A stretch of 64,000 nucleotides of DNA from Candidatus Accumulibacter affinis. GTDB taxonomy: Bacteria; Pseudomonadota; Gammaproteobacteria; Burkholderiales; Rhodocyclaceae. Location: assembly GCA_016713625.1 (NCBI GenBank), contig JADJOT010000012.1:248001-312000 (forward strand), given 5' to 3'. Made by a program: the position numbers and the translations under genes. Below the pieces are notes generated by a model. That model did no database searches, was not told the DNA's origin, and was given only the letters and a program-made list of their open reading frames with translations. Positions 1 to 11,390 of the stretch are shown one piece after another (within the stretch, counting starts at the first letter, position 1; each line of letters begins with the position of its first letter).

Positions 1-675
1 CCCGAGAACACGCTGGCCGGCCTGCGCATCGCCGCCCGGCTGGGTCTGCGGGCGGTAGAGTTCGACGTGATGCTGTCGGCAGACGGTTCGCCGTGGCTGC
101 TGCACGACGAAACACTCGAACGAACGACGAATGGCCTGGGCCGGATGTGCGAGACGCGCGATGCCGAACTGTGCGACCTCGACGCCGGTCTTCGCCGGCA
201 CCCGGGATTCGCCGGCGAAGCAGTGCCGACGCTCGCGGCGGCGGCACGCCTCTGTCGGCAGCTGGGTCTGCAGGCCAACGTCGAAGTCAAGCCGGCAGCT
301 GGTTTTGAAGCGTTGACCGGCGAGGTGGTTGGCCGTTGCGTGCGTGCCTTCTGGGCTGCTGGAGAGTTGCCGCTGGTCTCGTCGTTTTCGCAAGTGGCGC
401 TGGCGGCTGCCCGCGCAGCCGCCCCCGAGTTGCCGCTCGCAAATCTGTATCAACGCATCCCGTCGGACTGGCTGGCACGCCTCCAGGAGTCGGGGGCGCT
501 GTCCCTGCACTGTGACGCCCTTGCCCTTGACGACGATGTGCTGGCGGAAGCACGCGCCCGCGGCATCCCGGTTCTCTGCTATACGGTCAATGATCCACTG
601 CTGGCGGCGGCACTCTTCCAGCGCGGAGTGACGGCGGTGTTCAGTGATCGGATCGACTGCATCGGCGAGGCGTAG
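1..675 (+). CDS. ugpQ: Glycerophosphodiester phosphodiesterase, 5' truncated by window edge
   Basis: The frame is open from base 1, so the N-terminus lies outside the window and 224 codons remain. The visible part carries the GDPD signature: a PENTL start of the first helix, VEFDV with the acidic metal ligands, HDETLERTTNG with the conserved histidine, and NVEVKP with the next acidic ligand. The C-terminal CYTVND and AVFSDR stretches are typical of the last strands of this TIM-barrel family. The enzyme hydrolyses glycerophosphodiesters to glycerol-3-phosphate and an alcohol. No signal peptide can be judged. The gene symbol is by family resemblance; other GDPD paralogues are possible. Confidence 0.88.
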   Translation, partial: PENTLAGLRIAARLGLRAVEFDVMLSADGSPWLLHDETLERTTNGLGRMCETRDAELCDLDAGLRRHPGFAGEAVPTLAAAARLCRQLGLQANVEVKPAAGFEALTGEVVGRCVRAFWAAGELPLVSSFSQVALAAARAAAPELPLANLYQRIPSDWLARLQESGALSLHCDALALDDDVLAEARARGIPVLCYTVNDPLLAAALFQRGVTAVFSDRIDCIGEA

Positions 676-850
676 CTGCGCCCGGCCCGCTGGCGGCCAA
701 TACAGTCTCGCGATATTTGACCGCGCTGCGCCGCCGCCTGGAAATCATCTCCGACCAGCACTGCCGGGGGCGATTGACCGGTCGCCAATTCGACTTTCAC
801 GTTAGAATCGCAGCTCTTTGAACGAGCCCCCGAAAACGGGACAGATGACG

Positions 851-3466
<2,616 letters not shown>

Positions 3467-3488
3467 CGCGGAATTGAAGCCACCGCCG

Positions 3489-4523
3489 ATGCAGCACTTT
3501 GCCAGTGACAACTACGCCGGCATCTGCCCGGAAGCACTGAGCGCGCTGCTGGCGGCCAACGAAGGGCATGTGCGCTCGTATGGCGACGACGAGTGGACGC
3601 TGCGCGTCGCCGATCGCCTGCGCGAGTTGTTCGAGACCGACTGCGACGTGTACTTCGTCTTCAACGGCACGGCCGCCAATTCACTGGCGCTCGCTGCGCT
3701 CTGCCAGCCTTACCACAGCGTCATCTGCCACCAACTGGCGCACGTCGACACCGATGAATGCGGCGCGCCGCAGTTCTTCTCGAATGGCGCCAAGCTGCTG
3801 GCGGTCGCCGGCGAGCAGGGCAAGCTGACGCCGGCATCGATCGTCGAAGTGGTGACCCGGCGGACCGACATCCACTATCCGAAGCCGAAGGTGGTGACGC
3901 TGACGCAGGCGACCGAAGTCGGCACGGTGTATCGCCCGGACGAGCTGCGGGCGATCGCCAATACCGCGCGCGAACACGGCCTGCGCGTGCATATGGACGG
4001 CGCGCGCTTCGCCAATGCCGTCGCCGGGCTGGGCCTGACGCCCGCGGAAGTGACCTGGAAGGTCGGCGTCGATGTGCTGTGTTTCGGCGGCACCAAGATG
4101 GGTTTGCCGGTCGGTGAGGCGGTCATTTTCTTCGACAGCAAGCTGTCCGATGACTTCGCCTATCGCTGCAAGCAGGCCGGCCAACTGGCTTCGAAGATGC
4201 GCTTCCTCTCCGCGCCCTGGCTCGGCATTCTCGAAAACGGCGCCTGGCTGCGGCACGCGTCGCACGCCAATGCCATGGCGCGGCGACTGGCCGCCGGGCT
4301 GGCGCAGGGCACAGGCTTGCCGACGCTCTTCCCGGTGCAGGCGAACGGGGTTTTCGTACACCTGCCGAGCCGGGTGGAAGACGGCCTGCGCGAACGTGGC
4401 TGGCTGTTTTACAACTTCATCGCTGCCGGCGGCGCACGTTTCATGTGCGGCTGGGATACCGCGCCCGAGACCGTCGATCGGCTGCTCGCCGACATTCGCG
4501 AACTGGCGGCAGAGTTCGCGTGA
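3489..4523 (+). CDS. ltaE: Low-specificity L-threonine aldolase, intact copy
   Basis: PLP-dependent fold-type I enzyme cleaving L-threonine or L-allo-threonine to glycine and acetaldehyde. The product is 344 residues from ATG 3489. The N-terminal FASDNYAGICPEAL is typical of the family, HMDGARFANA holds the cofactor-contacting Asp, and CFGGTKMGLP carries the Schiff-base lysine (K203). The gene follows alaS closely and its stop overlaps the GTG of the NUDIX gene (GTGA), so the three probably form one transcript. A decayed second copy lies at 30,676-31,438. Confidence 0.93.
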   Translation: MQHFASDNYAGICPEALSALLAANEGHVRSYGDDEWTLRVADRLRELFETDCDVYFVFNGTAANSLALAALCQPYHSVICHQLAHVDTDECGAPQFFSNGAKLLAVAGEQGKLTPASIVEVVTRRTDIHYPKPKVVTLTQATEVGTVYRPDELRAIANTAREHGLRVHMDGARFANAVAGLGLTPAEVTWKVGVDVLCFGGTKMGLPVGEAVIFFDSKLSDDFAYRCKQAGQLASKMRFLSAPWLGILENGAWLRHASHANAMARRLAAGLAQGTGLPTLFPVQANGVFVHLPSRVEDGLRERGWLFYNFIAAGGARFMCGWDTAPETVDRLLADIRELAAEFA

Positions 4524-5023
4524 GCGCATGGCGCTTCTGCCCGCTCTGTAGTGCCGACCTCGAGACCCGCGACTTCGGCGGCCTGCCGCGGCTCAGTTGC
4601 CGGGCCGACTGCGGCTTCATCCATTGGGACAACCCGGCGCCGGTGCTGGCGGCGCTGGTCGAATACCGCGGCCAGATCCTGCTGGCGCGCAACCACGCCT
4701 GGGCGCCCGGCGCTTTCGGGCTGATCACCGGTTTTCTCGAACGCGACGAGGATCCGGCCGCGGGCGTTGCGCGCGAGGTAAGGGAGGAACTTGGCCTGGA
4801 CGCGACGGCGATGACGTTGATTGGCGTCTATCCCTTCGCCCGCAAGCATGAAGTGATCATCGCCTACCACGTGGTCGGTGAGGGCGAGATCAGGCTCAAC
4901 GAGGAACTCGCCGAATTCCGCCTGATCGCTGCCGCCAAGCTCAAGGCCTGGGATTTCGGCACCGGGCTGGTGGTCAGGGACTGGCTGGCGGGGCGTGGCG
5001 TAACCAGGGTTGACCGTACTTGA
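4520..5023 (+). CDS. Zinc-ribbon NUDIX hydrolase, copy A
   Basis: Starts at GTG 4520, overlapping the ltaE stop; no in-frame ATG precedes it. The N-terminus has a C-x2-C...C-x3-C zinc ribbon (FCPLC, then CRADC), followed by a complete Nudix box with GFLERDE and REVREELGL spaced as Gx5Ex7REUxEExGU. The family hydrolyses nucleoside diphosphate derivatives; the ribbon recalls NudC/ADP-ribose pyrophosphatase-like members, but the substrate cannot be read from sequence. The C-terminus (GVTRVDRT) differs from copy B at 31,435-31,920, because homology stops at about 4,999 where one of a pair of direct repeats begins. Confidence 0.88.
   Translation: MSAWRFCPLCSADLETRDFGGLPRLSCRADCGFIHWDNPAPVLAALVEYRGQILLARNHAWAPGAFGLITGFLERDEDPAAGVAREVREELGLDATAMTLIGVYPFARKHEVIIAYHVVGEGEIRLNEELAEFRLIAAAKLKAWDFGTGLVVRDWLAGRGVTRVDRT
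4992..5012 (+). repeat. Left 21-bp direct repeat flanking MNT/HEPN module
   Basis: Nearly identical (19 of 21 bases) to 6,173-6,193; the shared core is GTGGCGTAACCA. It lies in the last codons of NUDIX copy A, exactly where homology to copy B ends, so it may mark an insertion junction. Confidence 0.6.
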
Positions 5024-5132
5024 GCCAAGCGCACATACTTCTGGCGTTGCCGGCGGATTTCCTTCACTTGCTTGCTTCGGTACCCCCTACCATCCACTAA
5101 ACCTGCGCCGACTTTCCGCAGGAAGGCCAACG

Positions 5133-5462
5133 ATGATCGACATGGAGACCATACGTGCAGCCGCTGCCAGACTGGTCGCTGCCGCTACCTCACCCACCCG
5201 CGTCATCCTGTTTGGGTCCTACGCGCGCGGCACGGCCGATGAAGGTTCGGACCTTGACCTCATGGTCATCGAACGGGAAGTGCCGGACAGGGCGGCGGAA
5301 TACATGCGCCTGATGGATGCCGTCGGCCGGGTTGCTCCGGGGGTTGGCGTGGACCTGCTGATTTACCCTCTGAGTGAATACGAGCGGCGTGGGCAGGTTC
5401 CCGGCACGCTGTTGTTCGAGGCACGCAGCGAAGGTCAGGTGCTGCATGACGCCCTCCCTTGA
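5133..5462 (+). CDS. MNT-type nucleotidyltransferase (antitoxin of HEPN/MNT pair)
   Basis: The product is 109 residues from ATG 5133, preceded by an AGGAAG Shine-Dalgarno at 5120-5125; a longer frame from 5010 exists but lacks an RBS. It carries the minimal nucleotidyltransferase motif ILFGSYARGTADEGSDLDL, i.e. GS-x9-DxD, near residue 28. In HEPN/MNT toxin-antitoxin systems this small enzyme neutralises the HEPN partner by nucleotidylation. The downstream HEPN gene overlaps it by 17 bp, implying translational coupling. It differs from the second MNT gene at 29,650, so the two modules are not simple copies. Confidence 0.82.
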   Translation: MIDMETIRAAAARLVAAATSPTRVILFGSYARGTADEGSDLDLMVIEREVPDRAAEYMRLMDAVGRVAPGVGVDLLIYPLSEYERRGQVPGTLLFEARSEGQVLHDALP

Positions 5463-5841
5463 GGAAGCCCTCCGGCTGCTGCGCCTTGCCGAGCGCGACC
5501 TGCAGACCTACCGTATCCTCGCCGCCCATCCGGATGCCTCACTGGCTGCTACATGCTTCCATGCCCAGCAGAGCGTTGAAAAGGCGCTGAAGGCTGTCCT
5601 GACTGCGCATGGGGCGACCTTTCCGCGCACTCACAACCTGGAAGAACTCGGCCTGCTCCTGACAGAGAGCGGTATCGGCCTGCCCACTCCCGGGAGGGAT
5701 TTGCGACGGCTCACTCCTTTCGCGGTGGACTTTCGCTATAACGAAGAAACCATCGCGCTGCTCACTACCGAAGCGGCTGGCCTTCTCGCGGAATCCGTAT
5801 TCCAGTGGGCGAAAGCCTTGATTGAGGCGACCAGGCAATGA
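5446..5841 (+). CDS. HEPN domain protein (partner of MNT nucleotidyltransferase)
   Basis: 131 residues from ATG 5446. CFHAQQSVEKALKAVL followed by RTHNLEEL is the signature of the HEPN DNA-binding-type family (PF05168-like), an all-helical domain often acting as an RNase toxin next to an MNT protein. The R-x4-6-H catalytic motif is not obvious apart from the RTHN region, so toxicity is uncertain. It overlaps the MNT gene by 17 bp, and its stop overlaps the next small ATG at 5838. Confidence 0.8.
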   Translation: MTPSLEEALRLLRLAERDLQTYRILAAHPDASLAATCFHAQQSVEKALKAVLTAHGATFPRTHNLEELGLLLTESGIGLPTPGRDLRRLTPFAVDFRYNEETIALLTTEAAGLLAESVFQWAKALIEATRQ

Positions 5842-6097
5842 GCGACATTGCTGCTTTGCTTGAGGAGAACTTCAGGAGTCGGCTGGGAGCCTATCGTATC
5901 GCTCCGGACGACCTCGGGGAGCATGCCGGGGCCGAAGAATTGCGGCGGACCCCGCGCGGCCGCTCGACGCATTCTCTCGTGAGTTGGAACGTCAGGACGA
6001 CCTCGCCGCGCTACTGGTCGACGCGCAATGGGACAGAATCATGGCGGCTGTAATCAGCCCGGATGCCCAAGCACACCGCGGCCATCAGAGGAACTAA
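5838..6097 (+). pseudogene. Small coupled ORF with apparent frameshift, unknown
   Basis: ATG 5838 overlaps the HEPN stop and begins MSDIAALLEENFRSRLGAY, a protein-like start. The reading then looks random in that frame after about 5,940. The neighbouring frame gives a convincing continuation (DPARPLDAFSRELERQDDL, then ALLVDAQWDRIMAAV) to TAA 6095-6097. I read this as one short gene of about 85 residues broken by a single indel near 5,940. No family is recognised. It could be a third component of the HEPN/MNT transcript. Confidence 0.4.
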
Positions 6098-6172
6098 AGC
6101 GACCTCTCTTGGACGATGCGGACTCGCAAGGGTAGTGTCGCGAATTGGCGCCAGTTGAGGCGCGGGCACGCT

Positions 6173-6193
6173 GGGGTGGCGTAACCACGGTTG
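6173..6193 (+). repeat. Right 21-bp direct repeat flanking MNT/HEPN module
   Basis: Partner of 4,992-5,012. The 1.18 kb between the two copies holds the MNT, HEPN and small ORF, suggesting a unit inserted at the 3' end of the NUDIX gene. Confidence 0.6.
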
Positions 6194-6690
6194 CCGGCTA
6201 ATGTGCTGCACTACATGATGATTGGTGATTCGGGGGACGAGGTGGCTGTGGTACTTGAAGGAATCAAGCCCGATCCAGTTTCTGCTTCTTTGTTGGAATG
6301 TTTGACCCCGGCCTCTTGACCTGACTTGACCCCGGCCTCTTGACCTTTTGCTGGAACGTTAGACCCCGGCCTCGTGACCCTCGGACGGAAAAACCAGCAT
6401 CGCCCAAAAAATGGCCCACTTGAACTGCAACATCCGCCTCGTCTTCGACTATCTGCGTATGACCAGAAACTCGGTCGGCAACGCCAAAGCATGAACTCGG
6501 GCGGAGAACAAATTTACCGTGCGTTGGAAAGGGCTGCAGCTTGACGGCCACGCATCGGCCGTCATAGACTCCTCAGCCTACTTTGGATTTCCTATCCTTC
6601 GGTTGACGCGACCTTGGCGGCGAGTGGCATAATCATCGTCAATGTCGGAATTGTAACTTGAGCCCGGGTCCTCCCGGGTGCGTGTCCGTG
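6194..6690. other. Region without a confident gene; short GACCCCGGCCTCTTGACC repeats
   Basis: Three copies of an 18-mer GACCCCGGCCTCTTGACC (third with one change) lie at 6,304-6,321, 6,328-6,345 and 6,362-6,379. A related TTGTTGGAATGTT-GAC stretch recurs near 10,371. The minus strand at about 6,380-6,480 reads HTQIVEDEADVAVQVGHFL, which recalls a response-regulator receiver start, but the frame does not extend and I do not call a gene. A CCCGGG-TCCT-CCCGGG hairpin lies at about 6,662-6,678 just before the PEP-CTERM gene. Confidence 0.5.
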
Positions 6691-6700
6691 GAGGGTTTAG

Positions 6701-7507
6701 ATGAACGTCAGGTTCCTGCTGTTGTTCGTGCTGCTGATCGGGTTTGGTAGCGCGCGTGATGTGGTTGCGGCGCCGATGTCGATCCAGCTCGAGCTCGATC
6801 TCCACTTCGATCCGAGCGATGACGGCATCGACATCGCTGAAACGTTCTTCCGACCCACGGCCGTCTACCACGACCGGAGCGGTCCTTATTTCATGCAGAT
6901 GAACATGGCCGAGAATATCGGCAATCACCTGCCGTCATCGCATGAAACCTATTATTTCTGGACCGACATACCCGACTTCCCCGCTCCGAGTCCGGCCGTC
7001 CCCGTCTACGGGGGCTTCTTCTCATACTATTCATATTGTGACTTTTATCTCGAAGAATGCGATTCGGCGGAGTTTCGCGAGTACCGCCGCGAGGGAATGT
7101 TCGTGGGACTGAGCCCGCAATTCGCGCCGGTGGAAGACTTCGATACCCAGTTCAATCAAGGCGCGATGCCGATGACGGAAGCGTCCGCACTCGAAGTCAT
7201 GAAGAACCCCAGCCCGCCGCCGTTCGACGTGCACGATAGTCTCTTTTATTCCATCTACTTCAACGAGCCGGGGCTGTTGCCGACTTGGAAATACGACCCC
7301 GCTGACAATGCCTACAAGATCGACATGAACATCTGGGCTTACAGTTCGCCAATACTGGCCGGGACGGTGAGGGGAACGGCGACCTTCGCGTCGGTACCTG
7401 CGCCCACAACGTTGGCGCTGCTCGGGTCGGCGATGCTGGTGGTGCTCGGCCTGCGGCGGCGCCCGAGGACCTGTATGCTTTCGGGTGGGAGCGACCGAGC
7501 GACCTAG
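6701..7507 (+). CDS. PEP-CTERM-type exported protein
   Basis: 268 residues with GGAGGG as Shine-Dalgarno just before ATG 6701. An N-terminal signal peptide (FLLLFVLLIGFGSA, cleavage near VVAA-P) is followed by a tyrosine- and acid-rich body. The C-terminus is SVPAPTTLALLGSAML with a hydrophobic helix and then LRRRPR. This is the PEP-CTERM sorting tripartite signal, here with PAP in place of PEP. Such proteins are processed by exosortase (EpsH/XrtA) and linked to extracellular polysaccharide in biofilm or floc-forming Gram-negatives. The body has no recognised domain. About 23 residues extend past the basic tail, longer than usual. Confidence 0.82.
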   Translation: MNVRFLLLFVLLIGFGSARDVVAAPMSIQLELDLHFDPSDDGIDIAETFFRPTAVYHDRSGPYFMQMNMAENIGNHLPSSHETYYFWTDIPDFPAPSPAVPVYGGFFSYYSYCDFYLEECDSAEFREYRREGMFVGLSPQFAPVEDFDTQFNQGAMPMTEASALEVMKNPSPPPFDVHDSLFYSIYFNEPGLLPTWKYDPADNAYKIDMNIWAYSSPILAGTVRGTATFASVPAPTTLALLGSAMLVVLGLRRRPRTCMLSGGSDRAT

Positions 7508-7528
7508 CAGCCAGCCGTGGTCGCTTTG

Positions 7529-7565
7529 GGAACAACAGCGTGCCCTGTGGGCAGGCTGTTGTTCC
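7529..7565 (+). terminator. Stem-loop after PEP-CTERM gene
   Basis: A perfect 11-bp stem, GGAACAACAGC (7529-7539) with GCTGTTGTTCC (7555-7565) and a 15-base loop, begins 22 bases after the stop codon. There is no T-tract, so it may be an RNA-stability or Rho-assisted terminator. Confidence 0.55.
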
Positions 7566-7762
7566 ATAAGAGTGTTTCCCTGAGGCCATAAAAAGAGAAA
7601 GGACCACGAGCAACACGAAGGGCATAAGGGGCCGGGCTCGAATTACTTGCACCATCATGCGTAACTCCTCAAAAACCCCAGGCATAAGCGTTCGCTGAAT
7701 TCGGGGTGCTTGCTTGCAGGAAGGGCTGGACACAGCGCGCGAGATGTGATTCAATCCGCAGC

Positions 7763-9375
7763 ATGAGCACGGAAACCCCACGGAAGCTTCCCGGTATCCC
7801 GGATATCCCTGCCGACCAAAGGACACCGGCGGTCGTGCAGCTGCTGGAACTCTGCCATCGGCAGCAGGAACAGATTCAGGCGCTGCGCGATGAGGTGGCG
7901 CGACTGAAGGGTCAGAAGCCGAAGCCCGTGATCAAACCGTCGGCGCTGGAAGGCGATCGCACCGAGAAGAAGCAAGGGCAGGCGCCGAAGCCTCACGGCA
8001 AACGCCACAAGACGGCAGAGCTTGAGATCCACGAGTCGGTCAAGCGACAGCCGGCAGAGACGATTCCGCCGAACAGTCGCTTCAAGGGCTACCAGGATTT
8101 CGTGGTGCAGGAGCTCCGGATCGGGGTTCACAACACCCGGTATCGGCTGGAGCGCTGGGTCACCCCCGAGGGCGAGAGCCTGATCGGCCAGTTGCCTGCC
8201 GAGATCGGCGGTGTGCATTTCGGCCCGCAGCTGCGCGCTTTCATCCTGTACCAGTACCACCATGCGCATGTGACGCAGCCGCTCTTGCTTGAGCAACTGC
8301 GGGAGTGGCAGATCGACCTCTCGGCCGGGCAGCTCAGCGCGTTGATCACCGACGGCCATAGCGAGTTCCATCGCGAGAAGGACGCGCTGCTGCAAGCGGG
8401 GCTGCAGCGCAGCCGGTACGTTCATGTGGACGATACGGGTGCGCGCCATCGGGGCAAGAATGGGTACTGTACGCATATCGGCAACGAACGCTTCGCCTGG
8501 TTCGCGAGCACCGACAGCAAGAGTCGGATCAATTTCCTGGAATTGCTCCGTGCCGGGCACGATGCCTACACCCTGAATCAGGCCGCGCTGGCCTACCTGG
8601 CCGAGCACAAGCTGCCGTGCGCCCAACTCCAGGCACTCACCGCGCTGGCACCGGCGGTATGGACGGGTCAAACCGCCTGGCAGGCGGTCTTGGCTCAGCA
8701 GGCCATCACCGATCCGCGCCATGTTCGCCTGGTGACCGAAGGCGCCTTGCTCGGTACCGTCGTCGCGCGGGGCGTCGCCCCGATCTGGCGATCGTCAGCG
8801 ATGACGCCGGGCAGTTCGATGTGCTGACCCACGTCCTGTGCTGGATCCATGCCGAACGCGTGCTGGCCAAACTGCTCGGCTTCAACGATCTGCAACGCCA
8901 GGCGCTGGCCTCGGCGCGCAGCGAGCTGTGGGCGATCTACGATGCGCTCAAGGCGTACAAGGAAGCGCCGGAGGCACTCACTGCAGCCGCGATCGAAGCC
9001 CGCTTCGACACGCTTTGCGCCACCCGGACCGGTTATGCCAGCCTCGATCAGGCCCTGAAACGAATGCGCCGCAACCGGGAGGAGTTGCTGCGCGTGTTGC
9101 AACGTCCCGAGCTTCCCCTGCACAACAACCTCAGTGAGTCGGATATCCGCGACTACGTCAAGAAGCGCAAGATCAGCGGCTCCACCCGCAGCGCGTCCGG
9201 CCGCCGCTGCCGCGATACCTTCGCCAGCCTCAAGAAGACCTGCCGCAAGAACCAACTTTCCTTCTGGCAATACCTTCAGGACCGCGTCTTCGGCTGGCAT
9301 CGGATTGCTCCGCTGGCGCAGTGGATCTTTGAGGCCACGCCGACGGGGGCGAATGTTCCCGTACACGGCCCCTGA
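7763..9375 (+). pseudogene. IS66-like (single-ORF type) transposase with one frameshift
   Basis: Start ATG 7763 (MSTETPRKLPGIPD). An N-terminal helical region is followed by a DDE transposase core with VHVDDTGARH, then IVSDDAGQFDVL, then NNLSESDIRDYV, giving the three acidic residues in order. The product is read in two frames. The shift lies at about 8,770-8,780 in GTCGCCCCGAT, where five C bases instead of four would restore one ~537-codon gene just before the second catalytic Asp. There is no TnpA/TnpB, so it resembles the ISBst12 subgroup rather than canonical IS66. DUF4338 overlaps its 3' end. Terminal repeats were not located. Confidence 0.8.
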
Positions 9376-10246
9376 AACGGCGTCCGCTCGCTATTGCGGG
9401 CGCATCTTCAGCACCGCGGAGCTCGACCAGATCCGGCGGCTGATCGCAGCCAATCCTGCCGCCTCGCGCGCGCAGCTGTCCCGCTTGGTCTGTGCCGATC
9501 TCGGCTGGTGCCGCGAGGATGGGCGGATCAAGGAGATGAGCTGCCGCGTGGCGATGCTGCGCATGCAGACCGATGGCTTGCTGCAACTGCCGCCGCCGCG
9601 CAACGGCAATCACAACGGAAAACCCTGGCACCGTCGTACCGCGCAGGCCGAACCCGACGCGCCCCTGCGCGCAGACGGCCCTCGTGCCCTGGGGGCAATA
9701 CAACTGCACCGGGTCAGCCATCGCGCGGAGTCGCAGCTGCACAACGAGTACATCGACCGTTACCACTACCTCGGCTATCAACCGCTGCCCGGCGCCCAAT
9801 TGCGCTACTTCGTTCGCGCCGGCGGACGCCTCGTCGCCTTGCTCAGCTTCGCTGCCGCCGCCTGGAAGACCCAGCCGCGCGACCGCTAGATCGGCTGGAC
9901 GCCCGCGCAACGCCAGGAGCACCTGCACCGGGTCAGGAACAATGCACGATTCCTCATCCTGCCGTGGATTGAATGCAAGAATCTGGCCTCGTCCATTTTG
10001 GCTCGCGCCGCCCGGCAGATCGCCGCCGACTGGCAGCTCCAATACGGTTACCGGCCGCTCTTGCTCGAAACCTTCGTCGAGCAAGAGCGCTTTCGCGGCA
10101 CCGCTTACCAGGCGGCCAACTGGATCTGCCTCGGTCAAACCACCGGCTGCGGCAAGCTCGATGTTCACCACCAAGCCCTGCTGCCGATCAAGACCGTCTG
10201 GGTCTATCCGCTCGACAGGCACTTCAGACGGGTACTCTGCGGGTGA
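9353..10246 (+). pseudogene. DUF4338 (DruA-like) protein with in-frame stop
   Basis: From ATG 9353 (MFPYTAPETASARYCGR) the frame encodes the N-terminal helical region (FSTAELDQIRRLIA) and the DUF4338 core: LHNEYIDRYHYLGYQPLPGA, then LRYFVRAGG. TAG at 9887-9889 interrupts at the family's PRDR-x-IGW position, and the same frame continues (LILPWIECKNLASSILA, LLLETFVEQERFRGTAYQA, IKTVWVYPL) to TGA 10244-10246. DUF4338 is the family of DruA of the Druantia anti-phage system and also occurs as solitary transposon-linked copies. The 23-bp overlap with the transposase gene favours an element-carried gene. The stop could be a point mutation or a base-call error. Confidence 0.75.
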
Positions 10247-10519
10247 GTGCGTCGCTCCGAAGCCAACCCAGTGCCATGCTCCTGCCCAGGGTTTTTGAGA
10301 AGTTACCATCATGCCGCCCAAGTTCTTGTTTCTCCATTCAATTTGAGCCTGGCCTCGTTTCCTCCCCTTGTTGGAATGTTAGACTTGACCGTTCGCAGTA
10401 ACAGCAGTAAGTCTAACGGGTTGAAGTCCCGTCCGGGGAGTTGTCCGTACGCCCCGGTAGCATGAGGAAGCGGCGTTGTGGTGACACGGGGTCGTGAGTT
10501 TCCAAACAGCAAGAGAGCA
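10247..10519. other. Non-coding remnant; possible group II intron 5' segment
   Basis: No open frame is credible. The plus strand from about 10,395 contains a run with features of group II intron domain I (GGGTTGAAGTCCCGTCCGGG, and CCCCGGTAGCATGA soon after). It stops where the 3' end of another intron on the minus strand begins at 10,520, so it may be a truncated intron. Assignment is by appearance only. Confidence 0.3.
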
Positions 10520-10594
10520 GTCGGGTAGCTGGACGCGGTTACCCGCGCCCAGCCCCCTCAGAACCGTGCATGGGTCTTTCGATCCACACGGCTC
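10520..10594 (-). ncRNA. Group II intron domains V and VI (3' end of intron)
   Basis: On the minus strand 10,594-10,561 reads as a 34-base hairpin starting GAGCCGTGTGGATCGAAAG and ending GCACGGTTC, the conserved catalytic domain V. Domain VI follows with GGGGGCTGGGCGCGGG and the 3' terminal CTACCCGAC, placing the intron 3' boundary at 10,520. It belongs with the adjacent truncated maturase gene. Confidence 0.8.
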
Positions 10595-10626
10595 AAGCCT
10601 CTACAAAGGCATCTTTCGACACCCGG

Positions 10627-11315
10627 TTACACCACTTCGTTTTTGGCGTAATATTGACTTCCACGGCAACTGAGATGTTGAAGTTGAAGATTGCCGGCTG
10701 CATCGGACCCGCCTTCAGTCACTTTCACAATATGGCAAGCCTTCCAAGGAGTGCTCTTTGTGATGGGTGCTTGGCAGGTAGAACATAGCCCATCTTGCCT
10801 TCGCCAGACACGGTAGAACGTCCGGCGACCTTTTGACGAGTTGAGCATCTTCTGTCCCCATCGGGACTCGAAATACGGCTCCCATTTTGGGTCGTGCGGA
10901 TTCGCCTTGGCTTGAATCTTGACGTGCCGACGTATTGGCGTATCCGATTCTTTTAGCAAAGTGACTTCTCGTCGCGTTCCATCCTCTTTTTGTTCTGTTG
11001 CGGAAAATATCCAGTTTCTGGTGCCTCTGGACTTAAAGTATTTCTCCTTAACCCATCGGGCTCCTTTATTGGGATGCCTTCTTGCCGCCCATCGCCATAG
11101 CATTGACCAGATCTCGTCATCAATCCGAGCAAAGGTGTCCTTGGCGACTACATGGCTGTGGTAATTCGCCCATCCTCGTAAAACAGGATTGAGTCGCCTT
11201 ATCAAGTTGGCCTGTTTAGCCGCCTGATTTTCCTTGATGACGTCACGGATTTTGTCAAGATGCGCTTTGACGTTCGCTTTCGACGGCTTAATCAGTAACT
11301 TGCCGCTGTACTTGC
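10627..11315 (-). pseudogene. ltrA: Group II intron maturase C-terminal fragment with HNH domain
   Basis: The minus strand encodes only the thumb/maturase region (VIKENQAAKQANLIRRLNPV, then LRGWANYHSHVVAKDTF) and a C-terminal HNH-type endonuclease segment with CSTCQ...CHIVKVTEGGSDA...NLQLQHLSC. The stop at 10,627 lies 32 bases before domain V. The reverse-transcriptase palm and fingers are missing because the IS66 left end begins at 11,316. The remainder is not found beyond the IS66 right end, so a rearrangement followed the insertion. Confidence 0.82.
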
Positions 11316-11390
11316 GTAAGCGTCCGGCCCATCCACCTGTAAAACCCGCGAGAAGTGGAGCAACCTCCAGGTTTTCGACAGGAGGAAGAG

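Noticed and set aside
6380..6492. Response regulator gene on the minus strand
   Set aside because: Only a ~20-residue resemblance (VEDEADVA) with no following receiver residues; not enough for a call.
8760..8790. Programmed frameshift in the IS66-like transposase
   Set aside because: No slippery A6G-type motif or stimulatory structure was seen. The simple CCCC/CCCCC change fits mutation or read error better.
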